Below, piece by piece: positions 1 through 7,571 of a DNA stretch of 64,000 nt. Position 1 is the first letter of the stretch. Each line of letters starts with the position of its first letter. The DNA lies in NCBI RefSeq assembly GCF_000190575.1, contig NC_015164.1:2868001-2932000 (forward strand). The letters are read 5' to 3'. The position numbers and the translations under genes are program-made. The DNA comes from Phocaeicola salanitronis DSM 18170 (lineage in GTDB: Bacteria > Bacteroidota > Bacteroidia > Bacteroidales > Bacteroidaceae). The notes under the pieces are model-generated. The model did not search any database, was not told the origin of the DNA, and was given only the letters and a program-made list of their open reading frames with translations.

Positions 1-2062
1 TGCGGTGATGGCGGCGTCCGATGAGGCAGTAGTTTTTCTCGTCGAACTCGTAGTAATCATCGCCCAGGTCGCGCATCGGCACCATGCCCTCGCACTTGTT
101 CTCGTTGATTTCCACGTAGATGCCCCATTCGGTGACGCCCGAGATGACACCGTCGTACACGTTGCCGATGCGTTCGCCCATAAACTCTACTTGCTTGTAC
201 TTCACGGAGGCGCGTTCGGCGCTTGCCGCGGTCTGCTCCATGGCAGAGCTGTGCTCGCACAATTCCTCGTACTTGTCGGCTTGGGCGGTGCGCCCTCCGG
301 CTTCGTAGCGGGTGAGAAGGCGGTGCACCATCAGGTCGGGATAGCGGCGGATGGGCGAGGTGAAGTGGGTGTAATAGTCGAACGCCAGCCCGTAGTGCCC
401 GATGTTATGGATGGAGTAGCGGGCTTTCTGCATGGCGCGGAGCGATACCGTCTCGATGAGGTTCTGCTCTTTCTTGCCCGACACGTCGCTGAGCAGGCGG
501 TTGAGCGAGCGCGACACTTCGGTCTTGCTTCCCCCCGTGCGTATCTTGTAGCCGAAGCGGGCGATGAACTGGTTCAGGTTTTCCAGCTTCATCGGGTCGG
601 GCAGGTCGTGGATACGGTAGGGGAATACTTTCGGCTTCTTGTTTTTGGGCACTTTGCCGATGTGTTCCGCCACGGTGCGGTTTGCCAGCAGCATGAATTC
701 CTCTATCAGCTTGTTGGCTTCTTTCGATTGTTTGAAGTACACGCTCAGCGGCTTGCCTTTTTCGTCGATTTCGAATTTCACTTCCACGCGGTCGAAGTCG
801 ATGGAGCCTGCTGCCATGCGCCGTGCGCGGAGCTGCTGGGCGAGGCGGTTCAGTTCCAGTATTTCGTAGGTATAGTCGCCCGTTCCGGTCTCGATGATGG
901 CTTGCGCCTCTTCGTAGGTGAAGCGGCGGTCCGACTTGATGACCGTGTGGCGGATGCGGTAATCCTTCACTTCGGCGTTGTCGTTGAGGGTGAAGATGAC
1001 CGAGTAGGCGAGCTTTTCTTCATTGGGGCGGAGCGAGCAGATGAAGTTGCACAGGCGTTCGGGAAGCATCGGGATGGTGCGGTCGACCAGGTATACCGAG
1101 GTGGCGCGCTTCACGGCCTCCTTGTCGATGGCGCCGCCTTCCTTCACGTAGTGCGACACGTCGGCGATATGCACGCCCACTTCCCACAGCCCCGGCTTTA
1201 GCGGGCGGATGGAGAGGGCGTCGTCGAAGTCTTTCGCGTCCTTGGGGTCGATGGTGAAGGTAGTCACGGTGCGGAAGTCCTCACGCTCGGCATAGTCCTC
1301 GGGGGTGATTTCTGCCGAGAGCTTCTCCGCCGCGGCTTCCACCGATGCCGGATAGGTATAGGGCAGCCCGTATTCCGCCAGGATGGCATGCATCTCGGTA
1401 TTGTTGTCGCCTGCCTTGCCCAGCACGTCCACTACTTCGCCGAAAGGATTCTTCGCCTCGTCGGGCCACTCGGTGATGCGCACCACCGCCTTGTCGCCGT
1501 CCTTTCCGCCTTTCAGCTTTTCCTTCGGGATGAAGATGTCGTTTGCCAGCGTGCTCGATTCGGTGAGCAGGAAAGCGTAGTTCTTGGTCACTTTCAGCGT
1601 GCCTACGAAGGTGGTCTTGGCGCGTTCCAATATTTCGATTACTTCCCCTTCCGGTTCTTTGCGCTTGCGCCGCGCGCAGAGTGCCACACGCACCCGGTCG
1701 CCGTTCATGGCGTGCGCCGCGTTGCGTTCGGCGATGAAGATAGGGGCGCCGCCTTCATCGGGCGTGAACGAGTTCTTTCCGTTGCTCTTGCGCTGGAATA
1801 TGCCGGTCAGTATCTGCCCCTTTCCGTTCAGCTTGAATTCTCCTTTCTCAGGCTCGACGAGGAAGCCGTCTTCTATCATTTCGTTTAAAACGTCTACACA
1901 AAGCATTTTCAGCGGATGCGTGGTGAGCTTCAGTCCCCTGAAGAGTTGTTTCAGGCCGAATGTCTGTTCGGCGTGGAGCTGGAAGTGGCTGGCAATCAGC
2001 TCGGCAAGGTCGCGCTTTTTCATGCGCTTGATGCCTTTTTTTTCTTTTTTCTTCTTAGCCAT
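1..2062 (-). CDS. rnr: Ribonuclease R (3' end outside window)
   Basis: Processive 3'-5' exoribonuclease of the RNB family, which degrades structured RNA in the cytoplasm. About 687 codons are visible on the minus strand; the stop codon lies beyond base 1. Translation from the ATG at 2062 begins with a Lys-rich stretch, then a winged-helix region and cold-shock domains. The RNB catalytic segment reads DPKDAKDFDDALS around residue 270, with the Asp cluster that binds Mg. Further on come FTSPIRRYPDLMVHR, the RNB C-terminal signature, and the start of an S1 domain near the window edge. The visible length suggests only a short piece is missing. The gene is GC-rich, and for that reason produces long antisense reading frames on the plus strand, which I do not annotate. 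Assignment is from direct translation of the sequence and is secure. Confidence 0.95.
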   Translation of the reverse strand, partial: MAKKKKEKKGIKRMKKRDLAELIASHFQLHAEQTFGLKQLFRGLKLTTHPLKMLCVDVLNEMIEDGFLVEPEKGEFKLNGKGQILTGIFQRKSNGKNSFTPDEGGAPIFIAERNAAHAMNGDRVRVALCARRKRKEPEGEVIEILERAKTTFVGTLKVTKNYAFLLTESSTLANDIFIPKEKLKGGKDGDKAVVRITEWPDEAKNPFGEVVDVLGKAGDNNTEMHAILAEYGLPYTYPASVEAAAEKLSAEITPEDYAEREDFRTVTTFTIDPKDAKDFDDALSIRPLKPGLWEVGVHIADVSHYVKEGGAIDKEAVKRATSVYLVDRTIPMLPERLCNFICSLRPNEEKLAYSVIFTLNDNAEVKDYRIRHTVIKSDRRFTYEEAQAIIETGTGDYTYEILELNRLAQQLRARRMAAGSIDFDRVEVKFEIDEKGKPLSVYFKQSKEANKLIEEFMLLANRTVAEHIGKVPKNKKPKVFPYRIHDLPDPMKLENLNQFIARFGYKIRTGGSKTEVSRSLNRLLSDVSGKKEQNLIETVSLRAMQKARYSIHNIGHYGLAFDYYTHFTSPIRRYPDLMVHRLLTRYEAGGRTAQADKYEELCEHSSAMEQTAASAERASVKYKQVEFMGERIGNVYDGVISGVTEWGIYVEINENKCEGMVPMRDLGDDYYEFDEKNYCLIGRRHHR

Positions 2063-2351
2063 AGTCGTATGTTTTAGTTTGTCGGAGGCAAAAGCGTTGC
2101 CCTTCGTCTTGTTTCCTCCTACAAAGTAAAGAAAATAAATGGAATCTTCTTCATCCTTGCCACAGGTTTTTCATTCCATGTCAAAGATACGGATTTTCCG
2201 CCGATTGGCAATGGATTTGGAACGGGGTAGGTGTAAAAATCTGTTAATAAAAGGGGCTTTTTGTGTTAAATCGAATTTGTATGTTGGTTATCAGTCGTTT
2301 ACGGACATATCCCTGCCTCCCTTTATCCTTGCCGCAAGATGAAAGGCGTTT

Positions 2352-2556
2352 TGTGACAGTGTGACAATTGTGACAAATGACAATAACTGAAAATGGTTTT
2401 TCGTCCTCCGGAGAAGGTGTGTGTGACTATATTTATATTATATATTATATATATTTATATATATAATATATAATATAAATATCTATCTTTTCTTCTTGCT
2501 TCTTCCGTTTTTGGAAAAACATTATTGTCATTTGTCACAATTGTCACACTGTCACA
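2352..2556. repeat. Nested, nearly concentric inverted repeats (35-bp outer, 25-bp inner)
   Basis: The outer arms 2352-2386 and 2522-2556 are perfect reverse complements over 35 bp, rich in the words TGTGACA and TGTCAC. Inside them an AT-only palindrome has 25-bp perfect arms at 2429-2453 and 2458-2482, with the 4-nt loop TTTA. The two dyad centres differ by only 1.5 bp. The spacer segments (2387-2428 and 2483-2521) are not clearly complementary. It could be a cruciform-forming element, a MITE-like insertion or a protein-binding site. No target-site duplication was evident by eye. Confidence 0.85.
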
Positions 2557-2779
2557 TGCTGCCATGCTGTTTTTGTTTCTTAAAATACTGTATGCCATAT
2601 ATTTACAACACCACGCACGCTTTATGTTGCGCACATATAGCACAAAAAACTTCCGTAACAACTGTAACGTAACGCTTCTTGTCTTTCGTGATGCAGCTAT
2701 AATGAATACATCACGCATCTATATTCATAAACGGATGGATGTCGTTGCGCCGGGTATTGCATAATTCAACGATTTTTTA

Positions 2780-2787
2780 TATCTTTG
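2780..2787 (+). promoter_or_regulatory. Candidate Bacteroidetes promoter -7 box
   Basis: TATCTTTG fits the Bacteroidetes TAnnTTTG -7 consensus, with a TTG 19 nt upstream at the position expected for the -33 element. A transcript from here would run into the hairpin array at 2841-2960 rather than directly into a gene, which raises the possibility of a small RNA or a long leader for the CDF gene. Confidence 0.45.
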
Positions 2788-2840
2788 TAAGGTAATCCAT
2801 TGCCACAGATTATATAGTAAAAAGAGCGGTTGCCTGTGCG

Positions 2841-2960
2841 GGGATGAGGTGGTTTCAAACCACCTCATGTCGGAGACGATGTGCTTGCAAGGCATCCCGT
2901 CGCAGGGGGGGTAAGCCCGATTTGCACCTCTTCGGGGGATAGCCTCGTTTCAAGCGAGGT
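2841..2960. repeat. Array of four consecutive hairpins with TTTCAA/TTGCAA cores
   Basis: Hairpin 1 is 2844-2868, with a perfect 12-bp stem and 1-nt centre. Hairpin 2 is 2875-2901, an imperfect stem around TTGCAA. Hairpin 3 pairs 916-920 with 932-936 of the same kilobase (cccga/tcggg). Hairpin 4 is 2943-2959, a 7-bp stem around TTTCAA. The central TTNCAA motif recurs in the REP-like palindromes at 4066 and 35351. The array lies about 55 nt downstream of a promoter-like box. Confidence 0.55.
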
Positions 2961-3025
2961 CATCTTTTGCGGCGTATCTGCCATAAATTCTTCATTCCCC
3001 GTTCTTCATTCTTCATTTATTTGCG

Positions 3026-3033
3026 TATCTTTG
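3026..3033 (+). promoter_or_regulatory. Promoter -7 box of the CDF transporter
   Basis: TATCTTTG matches TAnnTTTG and lies 30 nt before the ATG at 3063, a usual leader length. No clear -33 TTTG at ideal spacing was found, so this is an inference from position and consensus. Confidence 0.55.
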
Positions 3034-3062
3034 CCCGCGTTTAGTAAAAACGATGATGCGTT

Positions 3063-3965
3063 ATGGATAAGACAGATGTTGCCCTTCGCCAAAGGGAAAT
3101 CTACAAGGTGACCTTGGCGGGCAGCGTAGTGAACATTGTGCTGACGCTGTGCAAGTTTGCCGCGGGCATACTGGGGCGCAGCGCGGCGATGGTGGCGGAT
3201 GCGGTACATTCGTTGTCCGACCTTGCCACCGATGTGATAGTGCTGGTGTTCGTGCGTATTTCCGGCAAGCCGGAAGACAAGGGGCACGACTACGGGCACG
3301 GGAAGTATGAGACTTTTGCCACGTTGCTTATCGGGGTGGCGTTGCTCGTGGTGGGCATCGGCATCCTGTGGAGCGGAGGCGAGCGGATTTACGCGTTCTT
3401 CCGGGGCGAGACGCTGGACCAGCCGGGCTGGATTGCGCTGGCGGCGGCGTTGGTCTCGATAGTGTCGAAAGAAGTGCTGTTCCAGTACACGCGGCGGATA
3501 GGAAGGAAATACGACAGCCCTTCGGTCATCGCCAACGCCTGGCACCACCGGAGCGACGCGTTCTCTTCCATTGGTACCGCGGCGGGAATCGGCGGAGCTA
3601 TCCTGCTGGGCGAAGACTGGCGGGTGCTCGACCCCTTGGCGGCGGTCATCGTGAGCTTCTTCATCATCCATGTGGCGGTGAAGCAATTGGGTCCGTGCCT
3701 GGATGAATTGTTAGAGCGTTCGCTCCCCGACGATGTGGAGCAGCGCATCACCGACCTGGTGCTCTCGGTAGACGGGGTGTCGCAGCCGCATCACCTGCGC
3801 ACGCGGCGTGTGGGAAACCGTTATGCCATCGATTTGCATATCCGCATGGACGGGGACATGCCCTTGCGCGAGGCGCACGAGCGTGCCACCCGCATCGAGC
3901 AGAAGCTCCGGGACGAGTACGGGAGCGGCACGTACATCAATGTGCACGTGGAGCCGGTGAAATGA
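3063..3965 (+). CDS. Cation diffusion facilitator (CDF) divalent metal transporter
   Basis: Inner-membrane proton/divalent-metal antiporter of the CDF family (FieF/MMT-like), likely exporting Fe, Zn or Mn. The 300-aa length is typical. Hydrophobic segments lie at about residues 17-38, 55-66, 86-104, 122-140 and 170-205. The intramembrane metal-site motif is A45-D46...H49-S-L-S-D53, followed by D76-YGHGK, and the second site is H161-H-R-S-D165. Residues 205-300 form the cytoplasmic ferredoxin-like metal-sensing domain. The substrate cannot be decided from the sequence. The start ATG at 3063 is preceded by a good -7 box. The gene is followed by a paired CACAGAG repeat and precedes the epimerase on the same strand, separated by about 200 bp. 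Confidence 0.9.
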   Translation: MDKTDVALRQREIYKVTLAGSVVNIVLTLCKFAAGILGRSAAMVADAVHSLSDLATDVIVLVFVRISGKPEDKGHDYGHGKYETFATLLIGVALLVVGIGILWSGGERIYAFFRGETLDQPGWIALAAALVSIVSKEVLFQYTRRIGRKYDSPSVIANAWHHRSDAFSSIGTAAGIGGAILLGEDWRVLDPLAAVIVSFFIIHVAVKQLGPCLDELLERSLPDDVEQRITDLVLSVDGVSQPHHLRTRRVGNRYAIDLHIRMDGDMPLREAHERATRIEQKLRDEYGSGTYINVHVEPVK

Positions 3966-4012
3966 ATTTATATGATATAGTAAAAACAAAATTGGTTTGC
4001 GAAAATAGAATA

Positions 4013-4158
4013 GAACACAGAGACACAAAGGCACAGAGTTTTTTAATTTCTCCGTGTCTTTAATTACGCCGGATTACAAATCCGGCGTGACAAGGGGCGT
4101 GACAAGGTTGGCTCTGATAAGGTAAATTTATTCTCTGTGCCTCTGTGTCTCTGTGTTC
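4013..4158. repeat. Paired CACAGAG-word inverted repeat, copy 1
   Basis: The left arm 4013-4038 and right arm 4133-4158 are reverse complements with 25 of 26 positions matching, and each is built of tandem words of the type CACAGAGA/CACAGAGG. A REP-like palindrome (4066-4088) sits between the arms. The right arm ends 11 nt before the epimerase ATG. Related copies are at 6154-6267 and 38379-38446. Confidence 0.85.
4066..4088. repeat. REP-like palindrome
   Basis: Perfect stem of 10 bp around the loop ACA, with the core ggattacaaatcc. The following bases gtgacaagg are partly repeated at once (4096-4107). The same palindrome with its gtgaca flank recurs at 35415-35436, so it is a dispersed element rather than a local hairpin. 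Confidence 0.8.
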
Positions 4159-4169
4159 AAAAAAACGAT

Positions 4170-5183
4170 ATGGAAGGAAAAAAGATATTAGTGACGGGCG
4201 CGAGCGGCTTTATCGGGAGTTTTCTTGTGGAAGGCGGACTGGAGCGCGGGATGCAGGTATGGGCAGGCGTGCGGCGCAGCAGCAGCCGGAAGTACTTGCA
4301 GGACGGGCGCATCCGGTTTGCGGAGCTGGACTTTACCGATTCCGACCGCCTGGAGGCTCAGCTGAGGCGGCACAAGGAGGAACACGGCGGATGGGACTGC
4401 ATCGTGCATTGCGCGGGCGTGACCAAATGCCTCGACAAGGCGGACTTCGAGATAGGGAACTATTGGGCTACGCGCCATTTCATCGAGGTGCTGTCGAGGC
4501 TCGGCATGGTGCCGCGCCAGTTCGTCTACCTCAGTTCGCTGAGCGTGTTCGGAGCCATACACGAGGCGGATTATGCGCCTATCCGTGAGGAAGACACGCC
4601 CTGTCCCAACACGGCATACGGAGTGAGCAAGCTCCATGCCGAGGAGTATATCCGTTCCTTGCAGGGTTTCCCTTACGTGATATTCCGCCCCACGGGCGTG
4701 TACGGTCCGCGTGAGAAGGATTATTACCTGATGGCGCAATCCATCGCGCGGCACGTGGACATCGCCGCGGGCTTCCGCAGGCAAGACCTTACGTTCGTGT
4801 ATGTAAAGGACCTGGTGCAGGCCGTCTGTCTGGCGGTAGAGCGGGAGGTGACGGGACGCGCCTATTTCGTGAGCGACGGGCAGGTGTACAGCAGCCGTAC
4901 GTTCTCGGACTTGATTTGGAACGAATTGGGCAAGCCCTGGCTGGTGCGCTTTACGTGTCCCCTGTGGCTTTTGAAAACGATATCGTATGTGGCGGGAAAC
5001 GGGGCGAAGCTCGCGCGCAAGACCTCGACGCTCAATCCCGACAAGTACCGCATCATGAAGCAACGCAACTGGCGGTGCGACATCTCGCCGCTGGAGCGGG
5101 AACTGGGGTACCGTCCCCGTTATCTGCTGGAAGAAGGAGTAAAAGAAACAATCGAGTGGTATAAGAAAGAAGGATGGCTATAA
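4170..5183 (+). CDS. NAD-dependent epimerase/dehydratase (extended SDR)
   Basis: A 337-aa extended short-chain dehydrogenase/reductase. The Rossmann signature G10-ASGFIG-S lies at the N-terminus. The catalytic triad region shows SSLS at 122-125 and Y150-GVS-K154. I chose the ATG at 4170: a longer frame opening with GTG at 4137 would translate the right arm of an intergenic repeat and precede the Rossmann strand with unrelated residues. It overlaps the following PAP2-family gene by 10 bp, which implies translational coupling and a shared pathway. Bacteroidetes and Caulobacter sphingolipid reductases (BT_0972/CerR type) belong to this SDR subgroup. The PAP2 partner makes a sphingolipid or other glycerolipid role plausible but unproven. 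A nucleotide-sugar epimerase is the main alternative. Confidence 0.8.
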   Translation: MEGKKILVTGASGFIGSFLVEGGLERGMQVWAGVRRSSSRKYLQDGRIRFAELDFTDSDRLEAQLRRHKEEHGGWDCIVHCAGVTKCLDKADFEIGNYWATRHFIEVLSRLGMVPRQFVYLSSLSVFGAIHEADYAPIREEDTPCPNTAYGVSKLHAEEYIRSLQGFPYVIFRPTGVYGPREKDYYLMAQSIARHVDIAAGFRRQDLTFVYVKDLVQAVCLAVEREVTGRAYFVSDGQVYSSRTFSDLIWNELGKPWLVRFTCPLWLLKTISYVAGNGAKLARKTSTLNPDKYRIMKQRNWRCDISPLERELGYRPRYLLEEGVKETIEWYKKEGWL

Positions 5184-6148
5184 AATTATTCGAACGGGTA
5201 GAGAGTGGGAAGGGGCTGTTTGCGGTAGAGACCATCAGCCTGATATATAATGCGCTGACCAGCTTTTTGATATTGTTGCTGTATGCGCGCATGGACCATC
5301 CGGGCACGATGCTGCTGGAACGGGCGGGCATCGTGGCGCTGACCTTTACGCTGATTTATCTTTATCAGGCGTTTCCGTGCCGCCTGACGGCGTTTATCCG
5401 TATGGTGGTGCAGATGAGCCTTTTGGCATACTGGTATCCCGACACGTTCGAGTTCAACCGCCTTTTCCCGAACCTCGACCATATCTTCGCCAGCAACGAG
5501 CAGGCGATGTTCGGGTGCCAGCCCTCGGTGGAGTTCAGCAAGCATTGCCCTTCGATATGGTTCAGCGAGCCTTTCAACATGGGGTACTTCTTCTATTATC
5601 CGATGATGCTCATCGTGGTGGTGTATTATTTCGTGAAGCGTTTCGAGTGGTTCGAGAAGATTTGCTTCGTATTGGTCACCTCGTTCTTCATCTATTACTT
5701 TATCTACATCATGCTGCCCGTGGCGGGCCCTCAGTTCTATTTCCCCGCTATCGGCATGGATAAGGTGAACGCGTGCGATTTCCCCGCCATCGGCGATTAT
5801 TTCAATACGAACGACTATCTGATACCCGGCCCGGGTTTCGACCAGGGTTTCTTCTTCAATCTGGTTGAGGCTTCGCAAGAGGTGGGCGAGCGCCCTACGG
5901 CGGCCTTCCCCAGCTCGCACGTGGGCATATCCACCATTGTGATGATTATGGCGTGGCGCGTAAGCAAGCGGCTGGCGTACATCTTGTTGCCGTTTTACGT
6001 CCTGTTGTGTTGCGCTACGGTCTATATCCAGGCGCATTACCTCATCGATTCCCTCGTAGGCTTTTTCTCGGCGTTCTTCGTCTACCAGCTTGCCACGCTG
6101 ATGTACAAGCGCTGGTTCATCACGCCGGCGTTCAAGCTGATGGGATAA
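5174..6148 (+). CDS. PAP2-superfamily integral membrane phosphatase/transferase
   Basis: A 324-aa polytopic membrane protein with segments at about 22-37, 51-66, 72-87, 139-155, 163-182, 250-262, 266-285 and 288-309. It carries two of the PAP2 active-site motifs: P246-SSH-249 and H288-xxx-D292. The first lipid-phosphatase motif (KxxxxxxRP) is not obvious, as in the Aur1/inositol-phosphorylceramide-synthase-like PAP2_3 branch, in which the enzyme transfers a phospho-headgroup. Its start overlaps the end of the SDR gene by 10 bp. It could be a phosphatidate or sphingolipid phosphatase, or a headgroup transferase. The substrate is inference. Confidence 0.8.
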   Translation: MAIKLFERVESGKGLFAVETISLIYNALTSFLILLLYARMDHPGTMLLERAGIVALTFTLIYLYQAFPCRLTAFIRMVVQMSLLAYWYPDTFEFNRLFPNLDHIFASNEQAMFGCQPSVEFSKHCPSIWFSEPFNMGYFFYYPMMLIVVVYYFVKRFEWFEKICFVLVTSFFIYYFIYIMLPVAGPQFYFPAIGMDKVNACDFPAIGDYFNTNDYLIPGPGFDQGFFFNLVEASQEVGERPTAAFPSSHVGISTIVMIMAWRVSKRLAYILLPFYVLLCCATVYIQAHYLIDSLVGFFSAFFVYQLATLMYKRWFITPAFKLMG

Positions 6149-6153
6149 TTTGA

Positions 6154-6267
6154 TTGAACACAGAGACTCAGAGACACGGAGAAATAATTATATAACCGGT
6201 GCTTTGCTTCGTGAACGCTGTTCTCTTAAATAAATAAAACTTTGTGCCTTTGTGTCTCTGTGTTCAA
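6154..6267. repeat. Paired CACAGAG-word inverted repeat, copy 2
   Basis: The left arm 6154-6181 and right arm 6240-6267 are imperfect reverse complements made of CACAGAG-type words. The element lies just 3' of the PAP2 gene and upstream of the lipoprotein promoter. The interior (6182-6239) carries no palindrome, unlike copy 1. Confidence 0.75.
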
Positions 6268-6298
6268 TAAAAAAACAATTTATCTGTAACCTTTTCCA

Positions 6299-6306
6299 TA
6301 CATTTG
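6299..6306 (+). promoter_or_regulatory. Promoter -7 box of the DUF2807 gene
   Basis: TACATTTG matches TAnnTTTG, 44 nt before the ATG at 6350. It lies after the repeat element, so the gene is probably transcribed separately from the SDR/PAP2 pair. Confidence 0.55.
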
Positions 6307-6349
6307 CGTCTAAAGGGTAAAGAATAACATTAAAAACGAATCAGAACGT

Positions 6350-7264
6350 ATGAAAACATTGAGTATGACATGGGCATCGTGCGCCGTGGCATTGATGCTT
6401 ACCGTATCCGGATGCTATGCCGGAGGAAGAAACGCGGTGAAACCCAGCAAGAATTATGTGACCGAAAAGGTTTCGATATCCGATATCGAGGCTATCCGTT
6501 CCTCTTCATCGGTCGATGTAGTCTATACCCAGGCTTCGGGCACGCCGTATGCCGAGATTTACGCGCCCGACAATATCGTGCCGCTCGTCAAGGTGGAACA
6601 GGACGGGAAAAGCCTGAAGATAGGCTTCAAGGGCAACACGTCCATTCAGGGAAGGTATAAGTGCGAGGTGCGGGTATTTGCCCCCGAGGTGACTTCGTTC
6701 TCCACTTCCAGCGCTTCGGACATCACCTTGGCAAACGGCTTGAAGACCTCGAAACCCGTTACCCTGAAGGCTTCGAGCAGCGGGGACATCGACGCTTCGT
6801 CCGTCCAGTGCGGCGACCTGAGCATGACCACTTCGAGCAGCGGGGATATCAAGGTGGGCACCATCGCTTGCGGCATGCTTGCCCTGGATACACAGAGCAG
6901 CGGAGATATCAAAGTGACCTCGGCTACCTGTACGGGAGCCGATATCGAGTCCAGTTCAGCGGGAGATTGCATCGTGTCGGAAATGGTTTGCTCGGGCGAT
7001 GTGAAGGCTTCTACCAGCTCTTCGAGCGACATCAAGCTGGCGGGCACGTGCCGCAACGCTTCGTTCATTGCCAGCTCGGCGGGAAGTATCTATGCCAAAG
7101 ACCTGCTTGCCAAGGACGTAGAGGCGCGGGCTTCTTCGGCAGGCGATATCGAATGCAACGCGAGCGGTGTGCTCTCCACTTCGGTATCGAGCGCGGGAGG
7201 CGTGCGCTATAAAGGCGAGCCGGCACGTGTAGAAGGTAAGATTAAAGGTGTATCGAAGCTTTGA
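6350..7264 (+). CDS. DUF2807 (GIN-domain) lipoprotein
   Basis: A 304-aa exported protein. The signal peptide ends in the lipobox LTVSG-C22, so it should be a lipoprotein. The mature part is a DUF2807/GIN-type repetitive beta-helix in which the phrase SSGDI recurs about every 18-22 residues (around residues 143-255), with Ser- and Asp-rich turns. DUF2807 proteins are widespread in Bacteroidetes and are sometimes linked to anti-sigma regulation or surface structures; no specific function is established here. The gene ends at a strong terminator. Strong internal similarity at DNA level (repeated 'agcagcgg.gatatcaa' words) marks recent repeat expansion. Confidence 0.85.
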   Translation: MKTLSMTWASCAVALMLTVSGCYAGGRNAVKPSKNYVTEKVSISDIEAIRSSSSVDVVYTQASGTPYAEIYAPDNIVPLVKVEQDGKSLKIGFKGNTSIQGRYKCEVRVFAPEVTSFSTSSASDITLANGLKTSKPVTLKASSSGDIDASSVQCGDLSMTTSSSGDIKVGTIACGMLALDTQSSGDIKVTSATCTGADIESSSAGDCIVSEMVCSGDVKASTSSSSDIKLAGTCRNASFIASSAGSIYAKDLLAKDVEARASSAGDIECNASGVLSTSVSSAGGVRYKGEPARVEGKIKGVSKL

Positions 7265-7273
7265 TTGGAAAAT

Positions 7274-7310
7274 AAAAAAGAGTTAAGCTTTTGAAGCTTA
7301 ACTCTTTTTT
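7274..7310. terminator. Bidirectional intrinsic terminator
   Basis: A 17-bp perfect stem (7274-7290 with 7294-7310) around a 3-nt loop, flanked by A and T runs. It serves the DUF2807 gene on the plus strand. Before element insertion it probably lay directly behind tRNA-Leu on the minus strand, because attL begins only 2 nt further on. Confidence 0.9.
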
Positions 7311-7312
7311 TC

Positions 7313-7326
7313 GTACCCAGACCCGG
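7313..7326. other. attL core of the element
   Basis: Fourteen bases identical to the 3' end of the tRNA-Leu gene at 22585-22598. It lies immediately after the bidirectional terminator that belongs to the host side. Confidence 0.85.
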
Positions 7327-7440
7327 TACAAGGCATAGAAATCATAGGAAAACAAAAGAATTTATCTTCCTTATTATCAGCAATTTGCATATTTCCTATT
7401 TTCTCTATTTTTGCCATATTTTGCCTGTTTTTCGTTATTC

Positions 7441-7456
7441 AGTACACTTTTAGTAC
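7441..7456. repeat. Candidate integrase arm-type site, left
   Basis: The 16-mer agtacacttttagtac occurs here and again at 22517-22532 near the other end, both inside the element and close to an att core. This is the arrangement expected of arm-type binding sites for a tyrosine integrase. It immediately precedes the -33 box of the integrase promoter. Confidence 0.55.
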
Positions 7457-7458
7457 AC

Positions 7459-7488
7459 TTTGAAATTTCATTTTCTTTTGTACCTTTG
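7459..7488 (+). promoter_or_regulatory. Integrase promoter
   Basis: -33 TTTG at 7459-7462 and -7 TACCTTTG at 7481-7488, separated by 18 nt, a full match to the Bacteroidetes consensus. The putative arm site ends 3 nt upstream, so integrase binding could affect its own transcription. Confidence 0.7.
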
Positions 7489-7571
7489 CAATATCGGAAA
7501 ACAAAAGAAAATCAACTATTTAGTAATTTTACCCGGTTACGGTACCTAAATCGGGATAAAACCTCTAAACA

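Larger units (their letters stand above)
2063..3062. other. 1-kb intergenic region with nested inverted repeats and hairpin array
   Basis: No convincing gene is present between the divergent rnr and CDF genes. The stretch holds a concentric pair of inverted repeats at 2352-2556, a promoter-like box at 2780-2787, four consecutive hairpins at 2841-2960, a run of short words built from 'ttcattctt' at 2987-3017, and a promoter box at 3026-3033. These are listed separately. Short frames in the region do not resemble proteins I know and overlap the palindromes. Confidence 0.7.

Noticed and set aside
5..1888. Long plus-strand frames (398 aa and 166 aa) opposite rnr
   Set aside because: They are antisense shadows; the minus strand carries a clear RNase R with catalytic motifs in the same bases.
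2841..2960. Hairpin array as a CRISPR array
   Set aside because: The hairpins differ in sequence and length and share only a short central motif; no constant repeats.
6350..7264. DUF2807 gene repeats as a possible CRISPR array
   Set aside because: The repeated words are in-frame codons of SSGDI-type beta-helix turns, with no constant repeat/spacer structure.
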